A stretch of DNA of 64,000 nucleotides, from positions 359,503-423,502 of the forward strand of contig NZ_LNYK01000016.1 of assembly GCF_001467825.1 (NCBI RefSeq), in the 5' to 3' direction. Positions 17,910-27,751 of this stretch are shown here, piece by piece. The notes under the pieces are model-generated. The model was not told the origin of the DNA. It saw only the letters and a list, made by a program, of their open reading frames with translations, and searched no databases. The DNA is from Legionella londiniensis (lineage in GTDB: Bacteria; Pseudomonadota; Gammaproteobacteria; Legionellales; Legionellaceae). Position numbers and translations under genes: made by a program. Position 1 is the first letter of the stretch. Each line of letters begins with the position of its first letter.

Positions 17910-19178
17910 ATGTGCGCACAACACAATTCTAAACAAAGAAAATTTTTATTTAACACCCCCATGCTGTATGTGGCGATGATCATACTGGGATTAATTGCCG
18001 GACTATCTGATGTGGGCATTTTAAAAACGCTCGGTCTTATTGTCGCGGATGCGTTCATCAGGATATTTAAATGCATCAGCCTACCCGTCATAGCTTTATC
18101 GATTATCGTCACTTTGTCCAAATACCGCTCGGACGGTACAATGCGAACGATTTGGCGCCGCACCATTACTTATACTTTGGGAACAACGCTCATTGCCGCG
18201 GCAGTGAGCTGCGTCTTGTATCTGATGATAAAGCCCAGACTGGTCAGCGGCGTCCCGGTTTCTGGCGCTGTGCCATCGCCCCATGCCGGCAGTTACATGG
18301 ATCATGTGGTGAACCTCATCCCTTCATCCATTTTCGCGCCATTTCTTGAGCATCAGGTTTTAAGTGTTTTATTTTTAAGTATGGTGATTGGTATTGCCAT
18401 TCGTTTTATACCAGAAGACGATGCGCGTGATACCATTTCCAATTTTTTCCGTGGCGCCCATGGCCTGTTAATGGTGATCATTCGTTGGGTTATAGCCGTG
18501 ATTCCAGTAGGGCTTTTTGGATTCATTACCGCTTCAGTCGTGCAATTGCGAAGCGGGGCGGCCCTTCAGGGTATCAGTCAATATTTGGCAATCATTGTCC
18601 TTGCAAACCTTATTCAAGGTTTTGTTATTCTGCCTTTGTGGCTGAAGTCGCATGGTATTCGACCCTTTTTAACCATGAAAAAGATGCTGCCCGCACTGTC
18701 GCTTGCTTTTGTTTCCAAGTCTTCTGTTGGCAGCTTGCCGGTAACGATGGAAACTGCAGAAAAGAACCTGCAGATCAAACCCGAGTTAAGCCGGTTTGTT
18801 TTGCCATTATGCACCAGCATCAATATGAACGGTTGCTCTGCATTCATTTTTGCAACCGTCATTTATTTAATGCAAAATCAAGGCATTGAACTTTCACTGG
18901 CATCAATGCTCGTTTGGGTTGTGGTGGCAACTGTCGCTGCAATCGGCAATGCAGGCGTACCTATGGGGTGCTTCTTTCTTAGTGCAAGTCTTTTGGCCAG
19001 TATGAATGTACCGATTACTTTAATGGGTATTATCCTGCCGTTTTATTCCCTGATAGACATGCTGGAAACAGCGTTGAATGTATGGTCTGATGCCTGCGTG
19101 GTCAAGGTGGTTGATAAACAGGCGAAGGCTGAAGAGGCACAATTAGGCGACAGTATTTTATCTGATGTAACGGCTTAG
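17910..19178 (+). CDS. Dicarboxylate/amino acid:cation symporter
   Basis: A 422-residue inner-membrane carrier of the DAACS (GltP/DctA/SstT) family. It has about eight transmembrane helices plus re-entrant loops. The serine-rich loop appears as SKSSVGSLPVT and the substrate/cation motif as NMNGCSAF, in place of the more usual NMDGT. The change of the aspartate to asparagine may alter cation use. Its substrate is not readable. It ends convergent with dapE, with a 4-bp overlap. The 240-bp upstream gap is AT-rich and contains no gene. Confidence 0.9.
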   Translation: MCAQHNSKQRKFLFNTPMLYVAMIILGLIAGLSDVGILKTLGLIVADAFIRIFKCISLPVIALSIIVTLSKYRSDGTMRTIWRRTITYTLGTTLIAAAVSCVLYLMIKPRLVSGVPVSGAVPSPHAGSYMDHVVNLIPSSIFAPFLEHQVLSVLFLSMVIGIAIRFIPEDDARDTISNFFRGAHGLLMVIIRWVIAVIPVGLFGFITASVVQLRSGAALQGISQYLAIIVLANLIQGFVILPLWLKSHGIRPFLTMKKMLPALSLAFVSKSSVGSLPVTMETAEKNLQIKPELSRFVLPLCTSINMNGCSAFIFATVIYLMQNQGIELSLASMLVWVVVATVAAIGNAGVPMGCFFLSASLLASMNVPITLMGIILPFYSLIDMLETALNVWSDACVVKVVDKQAKAEEAQLGDSILSDVTA

Positions 19179-20317
19179 CCTAAAAACAGCGTTTCACAGA
19201 GGGTTAAATAAATTTGGCTTAAGGTTTTAAGGTCTTGATATGAAACACATTCATTAACTTGGTGAATGGTGGCATTGACCAGTCCAAGTTCAATGACTTC
19301 AACGCCATAAGGCGCGATGAAACGGCCATCGGATGTTCCGCCGCTGGTTGAAAGCTCAGGGCTAAATCCCGTAACTTTTTCAATGGAATGAATGCAGCTT
19401 TGCAGCAATTGCCCCTGAGCTGTCAGAAAAGGTTCCCCGTTTAACTGCCATTCGATATCAAAAGCCAGAGCCAGGCCATGCCGCGCAAAACATGCTGTAA
19501 CCGCCTCTTTAAGCTTTGCTGCGGTTTGTTCAGTGGAATAACGGAAATTAAACTGCAAAATTAATTCACCAGGAATAATGTTGTTTGCTTCGCCTCCAGA
19601 TTGGATGTGGGTCACCTGAAAGGTAGTCGGCGGAAAAAATTGATTGCCTTCATCCCATTTTTTCAGGGTTAATTCAGACAGCACAGGCGCGATTTTGTGG
19701 ATAGGGTTATCAGCAAGATGCGGATAGGCCACATGACCCTGAACCCCATGTAAGCGAACTTTCCCTGTTAGTGAGCCGCGCCTGCCAATTTTTATCACAT
19801 CTCCTACCCGTTTACTGCTTGATGGTTCGCCTATCAAGCAGTAATCAGGCATAATCCCTTGCTTTTTAAGTTGAGCCATCACAAAAGGCGTACCCAGATG
19901 AAACCAGTCGCCTTCTTCTCCGCTGGTTATGAGAAATGCAATCCGGCCGTCAAAGCCAGGATTTTTTTTGATAAAACCGGAAACTGCCGTCAACATGCAT
20001 GCAAGACTGCCTTTCATATCAGCTGTGCCGCGGCCGTAAATCATGCCGTTTTGCTCATACAGAGCGAAAGGGGAATCGCTGAGCCATTTGTCAGGATCTC
20101 CGGCAGGTACCACATCGGTGTGTCCCGCAAAAAGCAACATCCGCCCATCCTGGCCATAGGAAGCAAAGAAATTGGCAACTGGGGCATTATCAAATTTCTG
20201 ACAGGTAAATCCCAGCGCTTCCAAATGACGAATCATATATTCCTGGCATCCTGCGTCTTCAGGGGTAACACTGCGGAATTGAACCAAATCAGCCAGGGTT
20301 TTTTGCAGGGAGATCAT
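19175..20317 (-). CDS. dapE: Succinyl-diaminopimelate desuccinylase
   Basis: DapE hydrolyses N-succinyl-LL-diaminopimelate to LL-DAP and succinate, a step of lysine and peptidoglycan precursor synthesis. It is a dinuclear zinc M20 hydrolase of 380 residues. Metal-site motifs are [12 protein letters not shown] (near 66-77), the catalytic/bridging GEEGD, and the late SGGTSDGRF with a final H near 350. The stop region overlaps the symporter gene by 4 bp, and its ATG overlaps the dapD stop by 4 bp, so dapD and dapE are translationally coupled. Confidence 0.97.
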   Translation of the reverse strand: MISLQKTLADLVQFRSVTPEDAGCQEYMIRHLEALGFTCQKFDNAPVANFFASYGQDGRMLLFAGHTDVVPAGDPDKWLSDSPFALYEQNGMIYGRGTADMKGSLACMLTAVSGFIKKNPGFDGRIAFLITSGEEGDWFHLGTPFVMAQLKKQGIMPDYCLIGEPSSSKRVGDVIKIGRRGSLTGKVRLHGVQGHVAYPHLADNPIHKIAPVLSELTLKKWDEGNQFFPPTTFQVTHIQSGGEANNIIPGELILQFNFRYSTEQTAAKLKEAVTACFARHGLALAFDIEWQLNGEPFLTAQGQLLQSCIHSIEKVTGFSPELSTSGGTSDGRFIAPYGVEVIELGLVNATIHQVNECVSYQDLKTLSQIYLTLCETLFLG

Positions 20318-21141
20318 GATTGGATGTCCCGCAAAAGTTCGTTAATGCTTACCTTGCTTCGCGTTTTTTCATCCACCTGCTTGACAATGACAGCGCAGTA
20401 TAAACTGTGGCTGCCGTCTTCGGCTGGCAGGTTGCCAGGCACAACTACGGAGCCGGCAGGGATCCTTCCATAGGTAATTTCACCTGTTTTGCGATTGTAG
20501 ATTCTGGTGCTTTGACCCAGATAGACACCCATTGATAATACAGAACCACGCTCAACGACTACGCCCTCGACCACTTCAGAGCGGGCGCCAATGAAGCAGT
20601 TATCCTCAATAATGGTGGGATTGGCTTGGAGAGGTTCAAGCACACCTCCAATGCCTGCTCCGCCAGAGAGATGCACGTTTTTGCCGATTTGGGCGCAAGA
20701 GCCGACTGTGGCCCAGGTATCTACCATGACGCCTTCATCAATATAGGCGCCGATATTGATATAAGAGGGCATCACAACGCTGTTTTTTCCAATAAATGCC
20801 CCTCGCCGTATCATGGCGTGGGGAACAATCCGTATCCCCATGCGGCGGAAATCTTCATCGTTGAATCCATTGAATTTAAGTGAAACTTTATCGTAAAACT
20901 GACAAAATCCGGCATCAATGACTTGATTGGGGTATATGCGAAAAGAGAGCAGCACGGCTTTTTTCAACCATTGGTGGACAATCCATTCACCCTCAATTTT
21001 TTCTGCCACACGAAAACGGCCTTGATCAAGTCCCATGATCACTTCTTCAACAGCATCAATGATTTCAGGGCTTGCTGAGTCAGGGGTTAGGTTGTGTCGG
21101 TTCTCAAACTGTTCTTCAATGATATGCTGTAATAAGTTCAT
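20314..21141 (-). CDS. dapD: Tetrahydrodipicolinate N-succinyltransferase
   Basis: DapD transfers succinyl from succinyl-CoA to tetrahydrodipicolinate, just before DapC and DapE in lysine/DAP synthesis. The 275-residue length equals the family norm. A helical N-terminus is followed by a left-handed beta-helix of hexapeptide repeats: [34 protein letters not shown] and [15 protein letters not shown]. The gene leads the dapD-dapE pair. Upstream is a 270-bp region with two palindromes. Confidence 0.97.
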   Translation of the reverse strand: MNLLQHIIEEQFENRHNLTPDSASPEIIDAVEEVIMGLDQGRFRVAEKIEGEWIVHQWLKKAVLLSFRIYPNQVIDAGFCQFYDKVSLKFNGFNDEDFRRMGIRIVPHAMIRRGAFIGKNSVVMPSYINIGAYIDEGVMVDTWATVGSCAQIGKNVHLSGGAGIGGVLEPLQANPTIIEDNCFIGARSEVVEGVVVERGSVLSMGVYLGQSTRIYNRKTGEITYGRIPAGSVVVPGNLPAEDGSHSLYCAVIVKQVDEKTRSKVSINELLRDIQS

Positions 21142-21244
21142 TTTTTATCCAATATCTCAATTAATCAAGGCGAAGCTTGCATGGTAAGAAGTTTGAATGA
21201 GAATAATAGCGAGCCCTGATGAAATCAAGTCTTAGTCCTGTAGT

Positions 21245-21268
21245 CCGTATTAGCAAAGCGTAATACGG
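21245..21268. repeat. REP-like palindrome with GCAAAGCG loop
   Basis: CCGTATTA, GCAAAGCG, TAATACGG is a perfect 8-bp stem. It belongs to the widespread type that carries an AGCGAAGCG-like centre and lies 17 bases from a second, different palindrome at 21286-21311. Confidence 0.65.
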
Positions 21269-21285
21269 GGATTTGCAGCCGCCCT

Positions 21286-21311
21286 CCGGATTACGACTTC
21301 GTCTAATCCGG
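21286..21311. repeat. REP-like palindrome, copy 3
   Basis: CCGGATTA, CGACTTCGTC, TAATCCGG is a perfect palindrome (the centre GAC/GTC pairs too). It lies between dapD and the epimerase gene. It is the cleanest copy of the family seen near 354, 9702 and 52506. Confidence 0.7.
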
Positions 21312-21411
21312 GCTTGTATCTTTAAATTGTAAGCAAGAAAGCTGCATAATTTGCTTTGAAGCTTTATGCATGCCAGCTATACTGCGAAAAATAATTCATC
21401 GTAGGTAAATC

Positions 21412-22422
21412 ATGCAGTTATTGGTGACAGGGTGCGCGGGTTTTATCGGTTATCATTTTGCCAGGTTGCGGCTTGACAAGGGTGATACCGTCGTTGGCGT
21501 TGATAATCTGAATGATTATTATGATGTGCGTTTAAAACTGGCCCGGCTTGAGCAATTACGGGCGTATCAAAATTTTATTTTTTACTCTGATGACATTTGT
21601 AACCGTGAAAAAATACAGGAAATTTTTATAAAGCATCAACCCCAGCGGGTTGTGAATTTGGCAGCCCAGGCAGGGGTTCGCTATTCGCTTATCAATCCGC
21701 ATGCTTATATTCAGTCCAATTTGGTGGGATTTACCAATATTATTGATGCCTGCCAAAAACACGGAGTTGAGCATTTGGTTTATGCTTCAACCAGCTCAGT
21801 ATACGGCGCCAACGCAGCTCAACCTTATGCTGAGCAGGATTCCACCAATCACCCTCTGACTATTTATGCCGCTTCTAAAAAAGCGAATGAGTTGATTGCC
21901 CATTCTTATTCTCATTTATATCAGCTTCCTACCACGGGTTTGCGTTTTTTTACAGTCTATGGACCTTGGGGAAGGCCTGATATGGCATTTTTTTCTTTCA
22001 CCAGGGACATTCTTGCTGGCAACCCGATTAAGGTATACAACTACGGAAAAATGCAACGCGATTTTACCTACATCGATGATATTGTGCAGGGGATTTCTCT
22101 GGCGCTCGATTCCCCTGCGGCATGCAATCCTGCCTGGTCTTCAATGACTCCAGATGCGGCAAGCAGCTTGTCTCCTTACCGTGTTTATAACATTGGAAAT
22201 GGAAATCCAGTCAGCCTCATGGATTATATTCGAGCCATTGAAAAGGCGACAGGCAAAGAAGCGATTAAGGAATTTCTCCCCATGCAGGATGGGGATGTCT
22301 TATCTACGCACGCTGACACAACAAGCCTCATGAATCATTTTGGCTATGTCCCCAAAGTCAATATAGAAGAGGGCATCGAACGATTTGTTGCCTGGTATAT
22401 CGATTTTTATGGAGATTCTTGA
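21412..22422 (+). CDS. NAD-dependent UDP-sugar epimerase (UDP-glucuronate 4-epimerase-like)
   Basis: A 336-residue cytosolic short-chain dehydrogenase of the extended type. The Rossmann motif is TGCAGFIG at 6-13, VDNLNDYYD matches the UDP-glucuronate/galacturonate epimerase branch, and the catalytic Tyr-Lys appears as YAASKKA after STSSVYG. It most likely interconverts UDP-GlcA and UDP-GalA for surface polysaccharide, but other UDP-uronate epimerases share these motifs. Its 3' end overlaps the convergent PLP-enzyme gene by 16 bp. It is far from the wbp-like operon at 48 kb but could feed the same glycan. Confidence 0.88.
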   Translation: MQLLVTGCAGFIGYHFARLRLDKGDTVVGVDNLNDYYDVRLKLARLEQLRAYQNFIFYSDDICNREKIQEIFIKHQPQRVVNLAAQAGVRYSLINPHAYIQSNLVGFTNIIDACQKHGVEHLVYASTSSVYGANAAQPYAEQDSTNHPLTIYAASKKANELIAHSYSHLYQLPTTGLRFFTVYGPWGRPDMAFFSFTRDILAGNPIKVYNYGKMQRDFTYIDDIVQGISLALDSPAACNPAWSSMTPDAASSLSPYRVYNIGNGNPVSLMDYIRAIEKATGKEAIKEFLPMQDGDVLSTHADTTSLMNHFGYVPKVNIEEGIERFVAWYIDFYGDS

Positions 22423-23579
22423 AGGGCATATCGGATATCTGCTTTTAAATCCTCAATATGCTCAATGCCTACAGAAAGACGGATAAACCCATCTTCAATA
22501 CCCAATGCCCTTCTCTTTTCAGGAGGAATTGAGGCATGGGTCATAATGGCCGGGTGTTCAATCAGGCTTTCTACGCCGCCTAGGCTTTCAGCCAAAGTAA
22601 ATAATTCGCAGCGGGATAAAAACCGCTTGGCGTCATTGAGATCTCCTTTGATAACCATGGATATCATTCCGCCAAATTCATGCATTTGCCTTTTTGCCAA
22701 ATCATGCTGCGGGTGGCTTTTAAGGCCTGGATAAATGACTTTACTGACACGGGGCTGCCTTTCAAGCCACTCTGCAAGCAATAAAGCATTCTCAGAGTGG
22801 CGTTGCATGCGCAATGGCAAGGTTTTTAAGCTTCTTAAAACGAGAAAGCTGTCAAAAGGGCTTGCGATGCCGCCGGTTGAATTTTGCAAAAATGCCATTT
22901 GCTCGGCAAGCTCTGTGTTTTCGCCAGCGACCACTACACCGTTAACGACGTCGGAATGGCCGTTTAAGTATTTGGTAGCTGAATGTACAACGAGATCAAA
23001 GCCATATTCCAAAGGACGTTGTATCCAGGGTGTAGCAAAAGTATTATCCACCACCGTGATTAGCTTGTGCTGCTTTGCTAGCCGGACAATCGCTTCAAGA
23101 TCAACCAGTTTCAACATCGGGTTTGATGGTGTTTCAATCCAGAGCATGCGGGTGTTGTCGCGAATGGCTTTTTCAAAATTTTCCGGGTGGAGAAGATCCA
23201 CAAAAGAAAAGGACAGATTTGCAGTTCTTGTTTTGACTTTGTCAAATAAGCGGTAAGAGCCGCCATATAAATCATCCATGGCAATGACATGATCGCCTGA
23301 GTTCAGCAAATCAATCACCGTATTAACAGCAGCCATGCCGGAAGCAAAGGCAAACCCCCGCTTGCCAGACTCAAGGCTTGCAATGCAGGCCTCATATGCC
23401 GCCCTGGTTGGGTTATGTGTACGGGAATATTCATAACCCAGATGCTCGCCAGGAGCGCTTTGCTGAAAGGTAGAAGTCGCAAAAATCGGGGTCATCACAG
23501 CACCGGTTGCCGGATCAGGAGCCTGGCCTGCATGAATTGCCCTTGTATTAAAGTGTTTCTCATCCATAAAAAAATCCAT
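22407..23579 (-). CDS. Cystathionine gamma-synthase/gamma-lyase family enzyme
   Basis: A PLP enzyme of about 390 residues of the Cys/Met metabolism family. Motifs seen: TRAIHAGQAPDPATGAV, YEYSRTHNPTR, ASGMAA (PLP phosphate site) and the Schiff-base lysine in SATKYLNGHSD. It uses homoserine derivatives or cystathionine in transsulfuration, and MetB-type synthase and MetC/lyase activities cannot be separated from sequence alone. The first ATG encodes MDFFMDEKHF. The second in-frame ATG (at 23567) is an equally plausible start, and neither has a strong Shine-Dalgarno sequence. Confidence 0.92.
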   Translation of the reverse strand: MDFFMDEKHFNTRAIHAGQAPDPATGAVMTPIFATSTFQQSAPGEHLGYEYSRTHNPTRAAYEACIASLESGKRGFAFASGMAAVNTVIDLLNSGDHVIAMDDLYGGSYRLFDKVKTRTANLSFSFVDLLHPENFEKAIRDNTRMLWIETPSNPMLKLVDLEAIVRLAKQHKLITVVDNTFATPWIQRPLEYGFDLVVHSATKYLNGHSDVVNGVVVAGENTELAEQMAFLQNSTGGIASPFDSFLVLRSLKTLPLRMQRHSENALLLAEWLERQPRVSKVIYPGLKSHPQHDLAKRQMHEFGGMISMVIKGDLNDAKRFLSRCELFTLAESLGGVESLIEHPAIMTHASIPPEKRRALGIEDGFIRLSVGIEHIEDLKADIRYALQESP

Positions 23580-23712
23580 TTACCAATAATCTGAGGGCAG
23601 GATAGCAATGTTTTAAAAAATGCTCAAATCAAATTTATTGCCAGTTTGCTACAATTAAAGAACAGATGACTGGCGCCGCTATATAGTTGAAAGCTATTTT
23701 AGTGAGGGATGA

Positions 23713-26013
23713 ATGCGCAGGCAAGAAATAGACTACGAAAAGGTGGCAATAGCCGCATCGCGCATCAAAAAACGCGGGAAGGAACCATCTGTTACTGATA
23801 TATGCAATGAACTGGGCCTTTTAAGTGCGACGCCGGAATTATCCACTTATTTGGAACGCTGGTATCACAATCAGCCTGAGTTTAAACGCATTAAAACATC
23901 GCCTTTGACAGAAAATATCAAGGTCAAGTCCAGCAAGAATGCCAAGCAAGTTGAGCTTGAAAAATCCCTTTCCCTGCTGCGTGCTACCCTGGAATCCACG
24001 GCCGATGGCATTATGATGGTTAACGGCAAAGGCCAGGTCGTTGACTGGAATCAAAAATTCATTGAAATGTGGCGCATTCCAAGTCATTTAATGGAAGCAG
24101 GGCCTGAAAAACTCAGTTTTGAATACATACTTGATCAATTGATTGATCCCTCAGAGATCATTGCCGATGTCCAGTTTCTCTATCAAAATCCAGAGTGGCA
24201 GGGGGAATTGCCCGAGCTTCACTTTAAGGACGGCCGCATTTTTGAACGGTATACCCAGCCGCAGCGGATTGGTTCAGAGATTGTCGGCAGGGTTTACAGT
24301 TTTCGCGATGTGACCCAAAAGCGCATTGCTACGGATGAATTGCTGATTCGAGAGCGGGCAATTGAGGCGAGTACCCATGGTGTTGCCATCATCGATGTTG
24401 CAAAACCCAATAAGCCGATTATATATATTAATCATGCCTTTGTCCGCATTACAGGCTACAGTGAAAACAACATCCTGGGTAAAAGCCTTGAATCCCTGCA
24501 AGGAACAAAAACAGATCAAGTCAGCCTGAAACGCATTGAGCTCGCCATTCGTGAACAGCGGGAAGAAAGCATTGAACTGGAGCTTTTGCGCCGTAATGGC
24601 GAAGCTTACTGGTGTGAATTGAGTGTGGCGCCGGTTAAAGATTCCTTCAAAAAAGTCAAGCATTATGTCTGTATCTTAAATGATATCACCGAGCGCCGGC
24701 AGATGGAGCAGCAGCTACTGGAGCAGGCAACCCATGACTCTTTAACCAACCTGCCGAACCGCGTATTGCTGTTAGACAGGGTGGAGCAGAGCTTGATACA
24801 GGCTAAAAAGAATAATTCCATGCTGGCATTTATTTTTCTTGATCTGGACCGATTTAAAATGATCAATGATACCCTTGGCCATTCCGTGGGGGACAGGCTG
24901 TTGCAAGCGGTTTCTAACCGCTTGTTGGTTGTTACCAAGGAGACGGATACAGTAGCGCGGTTTGGCGGAGATGAATTTATTATCCTGTTGCCGGATATCC
25001 ACCGTGTGGATCAGGCCGAGCAAAAGGCGGAGGAAATATTAAAGACCTTGGTCAAACCGTTCAAAATTGGCCAGCATAATCTGAAAATAACCGGCAGTAT
25101 TGGTATCAGCTTATATCCCAATAATGGCAATGATTATGAAACCCTGATGAAAAATGCCGATTTATCCATGTACCATGCCAAAGACAGCGGCCGCAATACT
25201 TACCGTTTATTTGATCCGGAAATGAATAAACAGGTTGTAAGCCATGTCCAAATTGATAATGCCTTACGCTATGCTTTGCAAAGAAAAGAATTCTACCTGG
25301 TGTATCAGCCTCTGATTGATTTAAAAAAACGTCGTGTCATTGGTACGGAAGCATTGCTTCGATGGCATAGCCATGTTATTGGCGCTGTCTCGCCATTCGA
25401 TTTTATCCCCATAGCTGAAGAGAACGGCATGATTATTGATATCGGCACCTGGGTGCTTGAGGAAGCCTGCAAACAAACCATGATTTGGCATCAACTGGGT
25501 TTTAAAGATCTGATTGTCTCAGTCAATATTTCAGGGAAACAACTGCATCAATCTGATCTCCCAAAGCTCGTTAAGAGAATTCTATCTAAAACAGGCTTGC
25601 CTGCCCGCTGCCTCGAACTTGAACTGACAGAAAGCCTGTTGGTCGAAAATATCGAAAACGCGGTTGACATCATGCATCAGTTGAAGGGTATGGGCGTTAA
25701 GCTTGCCATCGACGATTTTGGGACAGGTTATTCCAGTTTGTCTTATTTAAAACAACTCCCTGTTGACCGCTTGAAAATCGATAAATTTTTCATTAAGGAA
25801 ATGGTCAGCGATACCAATGATGCGGCGATTGTCAATGCCATTATCAACCTGGGCCACAGTTTAAACCTTGAAGTGCTGGCAGAAGGCGTTGAAAATGAAT
25901 ATCAAAAGGAATTCATTGAAAGCCATGACTGTGATTTTGCCCAGGGTTATTATTTTAAACCGCCGGATTCAGCAGACAGGATCACGGAATTTATCCAATC
26001 TTTTCAAAAATAA
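23713..26013 (+). CDS. KfrA_N-like / PAS / PAS / GGDEF / EAL protein
   Basis: A 766-residue cyclic-di-GMP turnover protein without membrane helices. Residues 1-60 (YEKVAIAASRIKKRGKEP, VTDICNELG) look like the KfrA N-terminal DNA-binding domain. Two PAS domains follow (about 75-205 and 210-330). The GGDEF domain has intact RFGGDEF, so diguanylate cyclase activity is possible, and the EAL domain has intact TEALLRW plus the ELTES and DDFGTGYSS motifs. Both activities may be present or one may be regulatory. The start follows a good GAGGG sequence. PAS ligands are unknown. Confidence 0.93.
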   Translation: MRRQEIDYEKVAIAASRIKKRGKEPSVTDICNELGLLSATPELSTYLERWYHNQPEFKRIKTSPLTENIKVKSSKNAKQVELEKSLSLLRATLESTADGIMMVNGKGQVVDWNQKFIEMWRIPSHLMEAGPEKLSFEYILDQLIDPSEIIADVQFLYQNPEWQGELPELHFKDGRIFERYTQPQRIGSEIVGRVYSFRDVTQKRIATDELLIRERAIEASTHGVAIIDVAKPNKPIIYINHAFVRITGYSENNILGKSLESLQGTKTDQVSLKRIELAIREQREESIELELLRRNGEAYWCELSVAPVKDSFKKVKHYVCILNDITERRQMEQQLLEQATHDSLTNLPNRVLLLDRVEQSLIQAKKNNSMLAFIFLDLDRFKMINDTLGHSVGDRLLQAVSNRLLVVTKETDTVARFGGDEFIILLPDIHRVDQAEQKAEEILKTLVKPFKIGQHNLKITGSIGISLYPNNGNDYETLMKNADLSMYHAKDSGRNTYRLFDPEMNKQVVSHVQIDNALRYALQRKEFYLVYQPLIDLKKRRVIGTEALLRWHSHVIGAVSPFDFIPIAEENGMIIDIGTWVLEEACKQTMIWHQLGFKDLIVSVNISGKQLHQSDLPKLVKRILSKTGLPARCLELELTESLLVENIENAVDIMHQLKGMGVKLAIDDFGTGYSSLSYLKQLPVDRLKIDKFFIKEMVSDTNDAAIVNAIINLGHSLNLEVLAEGVENEYQKEFIESHDCDFAQGYYFKPPDSADRITEFIQSFQK

Positions 26014-26131
26014 GGCGAAGTTATTTAATTTTATGGAGGAATGCCTTGTATAGTACAAACCATTTGTCCTTCCCGAAAAAGTGCTTTTTAGCCCGCGAAA
26101 TGAACTGTCAACAGGCCTCAAGGGAGGAGCA

Positions 26132-27499
26132 ATGAAAAAAATCACCATTATTGGAGCAGGACTTGCCGGAACCCTCTTGTCCCTTTATCTTGCCAGAAGA
26201 GGCTATGCGGTTGACGTGTATGAAGCAAGAAGCGATATTCGCCGTGTAGCCGATAATGGCGGCCGCTCCATCAATCTTGCCTTATCCTGCCGGGGGATAA
26301 CAAGTTTAAAAGAAATAGGATTAATGGACGCGGTAGAAAAAATTATGGTTCCGATGAGGGCTCGAGCTATCCATGAAGAAAATGGCGAGGTGACGTTCCA
26401 ACCTTTCGGCAGGCATAAGGATGAATATATTAATGCAATTCTCAGAACCGATTTAAACACCTTGTTGCTGGATCAAGCTTCTTCCAGTCCGTTGATTAAA
26501 ATTCATTTTGACATGAAATTGCAGGAGATCGATGTTCGGCATAAGACCCTTGAATTGATGGATAAAGAAGGAAACCTTAAGCAAGCAGGGTATGATCACT
26601 TGATTGGCGCTGATGGCGCAGCATCGCTTGTCCGCGAAGGGTTGCAGAAAGCAGGCATTCTTCACTATCGCCGTGACTTTTTACCGCATGGATATAAAGA
26701 GCTTTCCATCAGCCGCGAGCACAGCGGTAACTTCATACGCGAGCATCTGCATCTATGGCCCCGTGATGCCTACATGCTTCTTGGCAACCCGAATCTTGAT
26801 GACTCGATTACCGGCTCATTGTTTCTGCCCCTTGAAGGTAAAATTAGTTTTAAAAGTCTACAAAACGAAGAAGCGCTTCATTCTTTTTTTAAGCGCGCTT
26901 TTCCTGACGCCTATGACGCTATGCCCAATCTGGCGGGAGAATTTTTTTCCAATCCTACCGGAAATTTAAGCACAGTTCAGTGCTCAACCTGGTATTACAA
27001 GAATCAATGCTTGTTAATTGGCGACGCTGCCCATGGAATTGTGCCTTTTTTTGGCCAGGGAATGAATTGCGCCTTTGAAGACTGCCGCATTTTAGATGAA
27101 ACGTTAGAGCGTTATCACGACGATTGGGGGCAGGCCTTGCCCGCTTTTTTTGCCAGCCGCAAGCAAAATACCGATGCAGTGGCTGCAATGTCAATGGATA
27201 ACTATAGTGAAATTCAGCATGAAATTCGTGATAAAAAATTTAATTTAAAAAAACAGTTGCAGCAGGAGTTAATGCGTCGTTACCCTGAGCGTTATATCTC
27301 AAAGCACGTTCTGGTTATGTTTACCAATACGCCATATGCAAGGGCGCATGCCATCGGTGAAATCCAGGACAGATTTTTAGAAAACATTTCTTCAAATGCT
27401 GATTCACTGCAAGAAATAGATTGGCAGTATGTGGATAAGGCGATGCGTGAATATGATAAGAAACTGGCCGATTTAGGCGCATTTCCCACAGTGTCCTAA
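26132..27499 (+). CDS. kmo: Kynurenine 3-monooxygenase
   Basis: A 455-residue FAD monooxygenase that would hydroxylate L-kynurenine to 3-hydroxykynurenine with NADPH and O2. The N-terminal dinucleotide motif is ITIIGAGLAGTLLSLYLARRG, followed by NGGRSINLALSCRG, which is characteristic of KMO, and the second FAD motif GDAAHGIVPFFGQGMNC. The start at 26132 was chosen because it has a strong GGGAGGAG site and begins the FAD fold. No other kynurenine-pathway gene is in the window. The neighbours downstream are a diiron oxidase-like and an FAD oxidase-like gene. Confidence 0.93.
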   Translation: MKKITIIGAGLAGTLLSLYLARRGYAVDVYEARSDIRRVADNGGRSINLALSCRGITSLKEIGLMDAVEKIMVPMRARAIHEENGEVTFQPFGRHKDEYINAILRTDLNTLLLDQASSSPLIKIHFDMKLQEIDVRHKTLELMDKEGNLKQAGYDHLIGADGAASLVREGLQKAGILHYRRDFLPHGYKELSISREHSGNFIREHLHLWPRDAYMLLGNPNLDDSITGSLFLPLEGKISFKSLQNEEALHSFFKRAFPDAYDAMPNLAGEFFSNPTGNLSTVQCSTWYYKNQCLLIGDAAHGIVPFFGQGMNCAFEDCRILDETLERYHDDWGQALPAFFASRKQNTDAVAAMSMDNYSEIQHEIRDKKFNLKKQLQQELMRRYPERYISKHVLVMFTNTPYARAHAIGEIQDRFLENISSNADSLQEIDWQYVDKAMREYDKKLADLGAFPTVS

Positions 27500-27751
27500 C
27501 CCATCGCAAACTTGCCTCTTCCTCTTGTGGCGTAACTGACGAGGGAAGCAGGTGTCAAAAAATTGACGACTTGGCCAGGATGACTCAATTGTTTGGGAAT
27601 CAAATTTAATTTTAACGTTATCCTGCGGCTGATCGATTTATTTTTTATGCTTTTTTCAACCATAATTTATTGATTTTATTAATTTTAAAAAATGATTGGC
27701 ATGAAAAGTGCAGAATTAAAGGCGTAAACTCATTTTGCACTGGAGAAAATC

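Noticed and set aside
18485..18889. 134-residue open frame within the symporter gene
   Set aside because: It is another frame of a clear transporter gene, without start signal or similarity.
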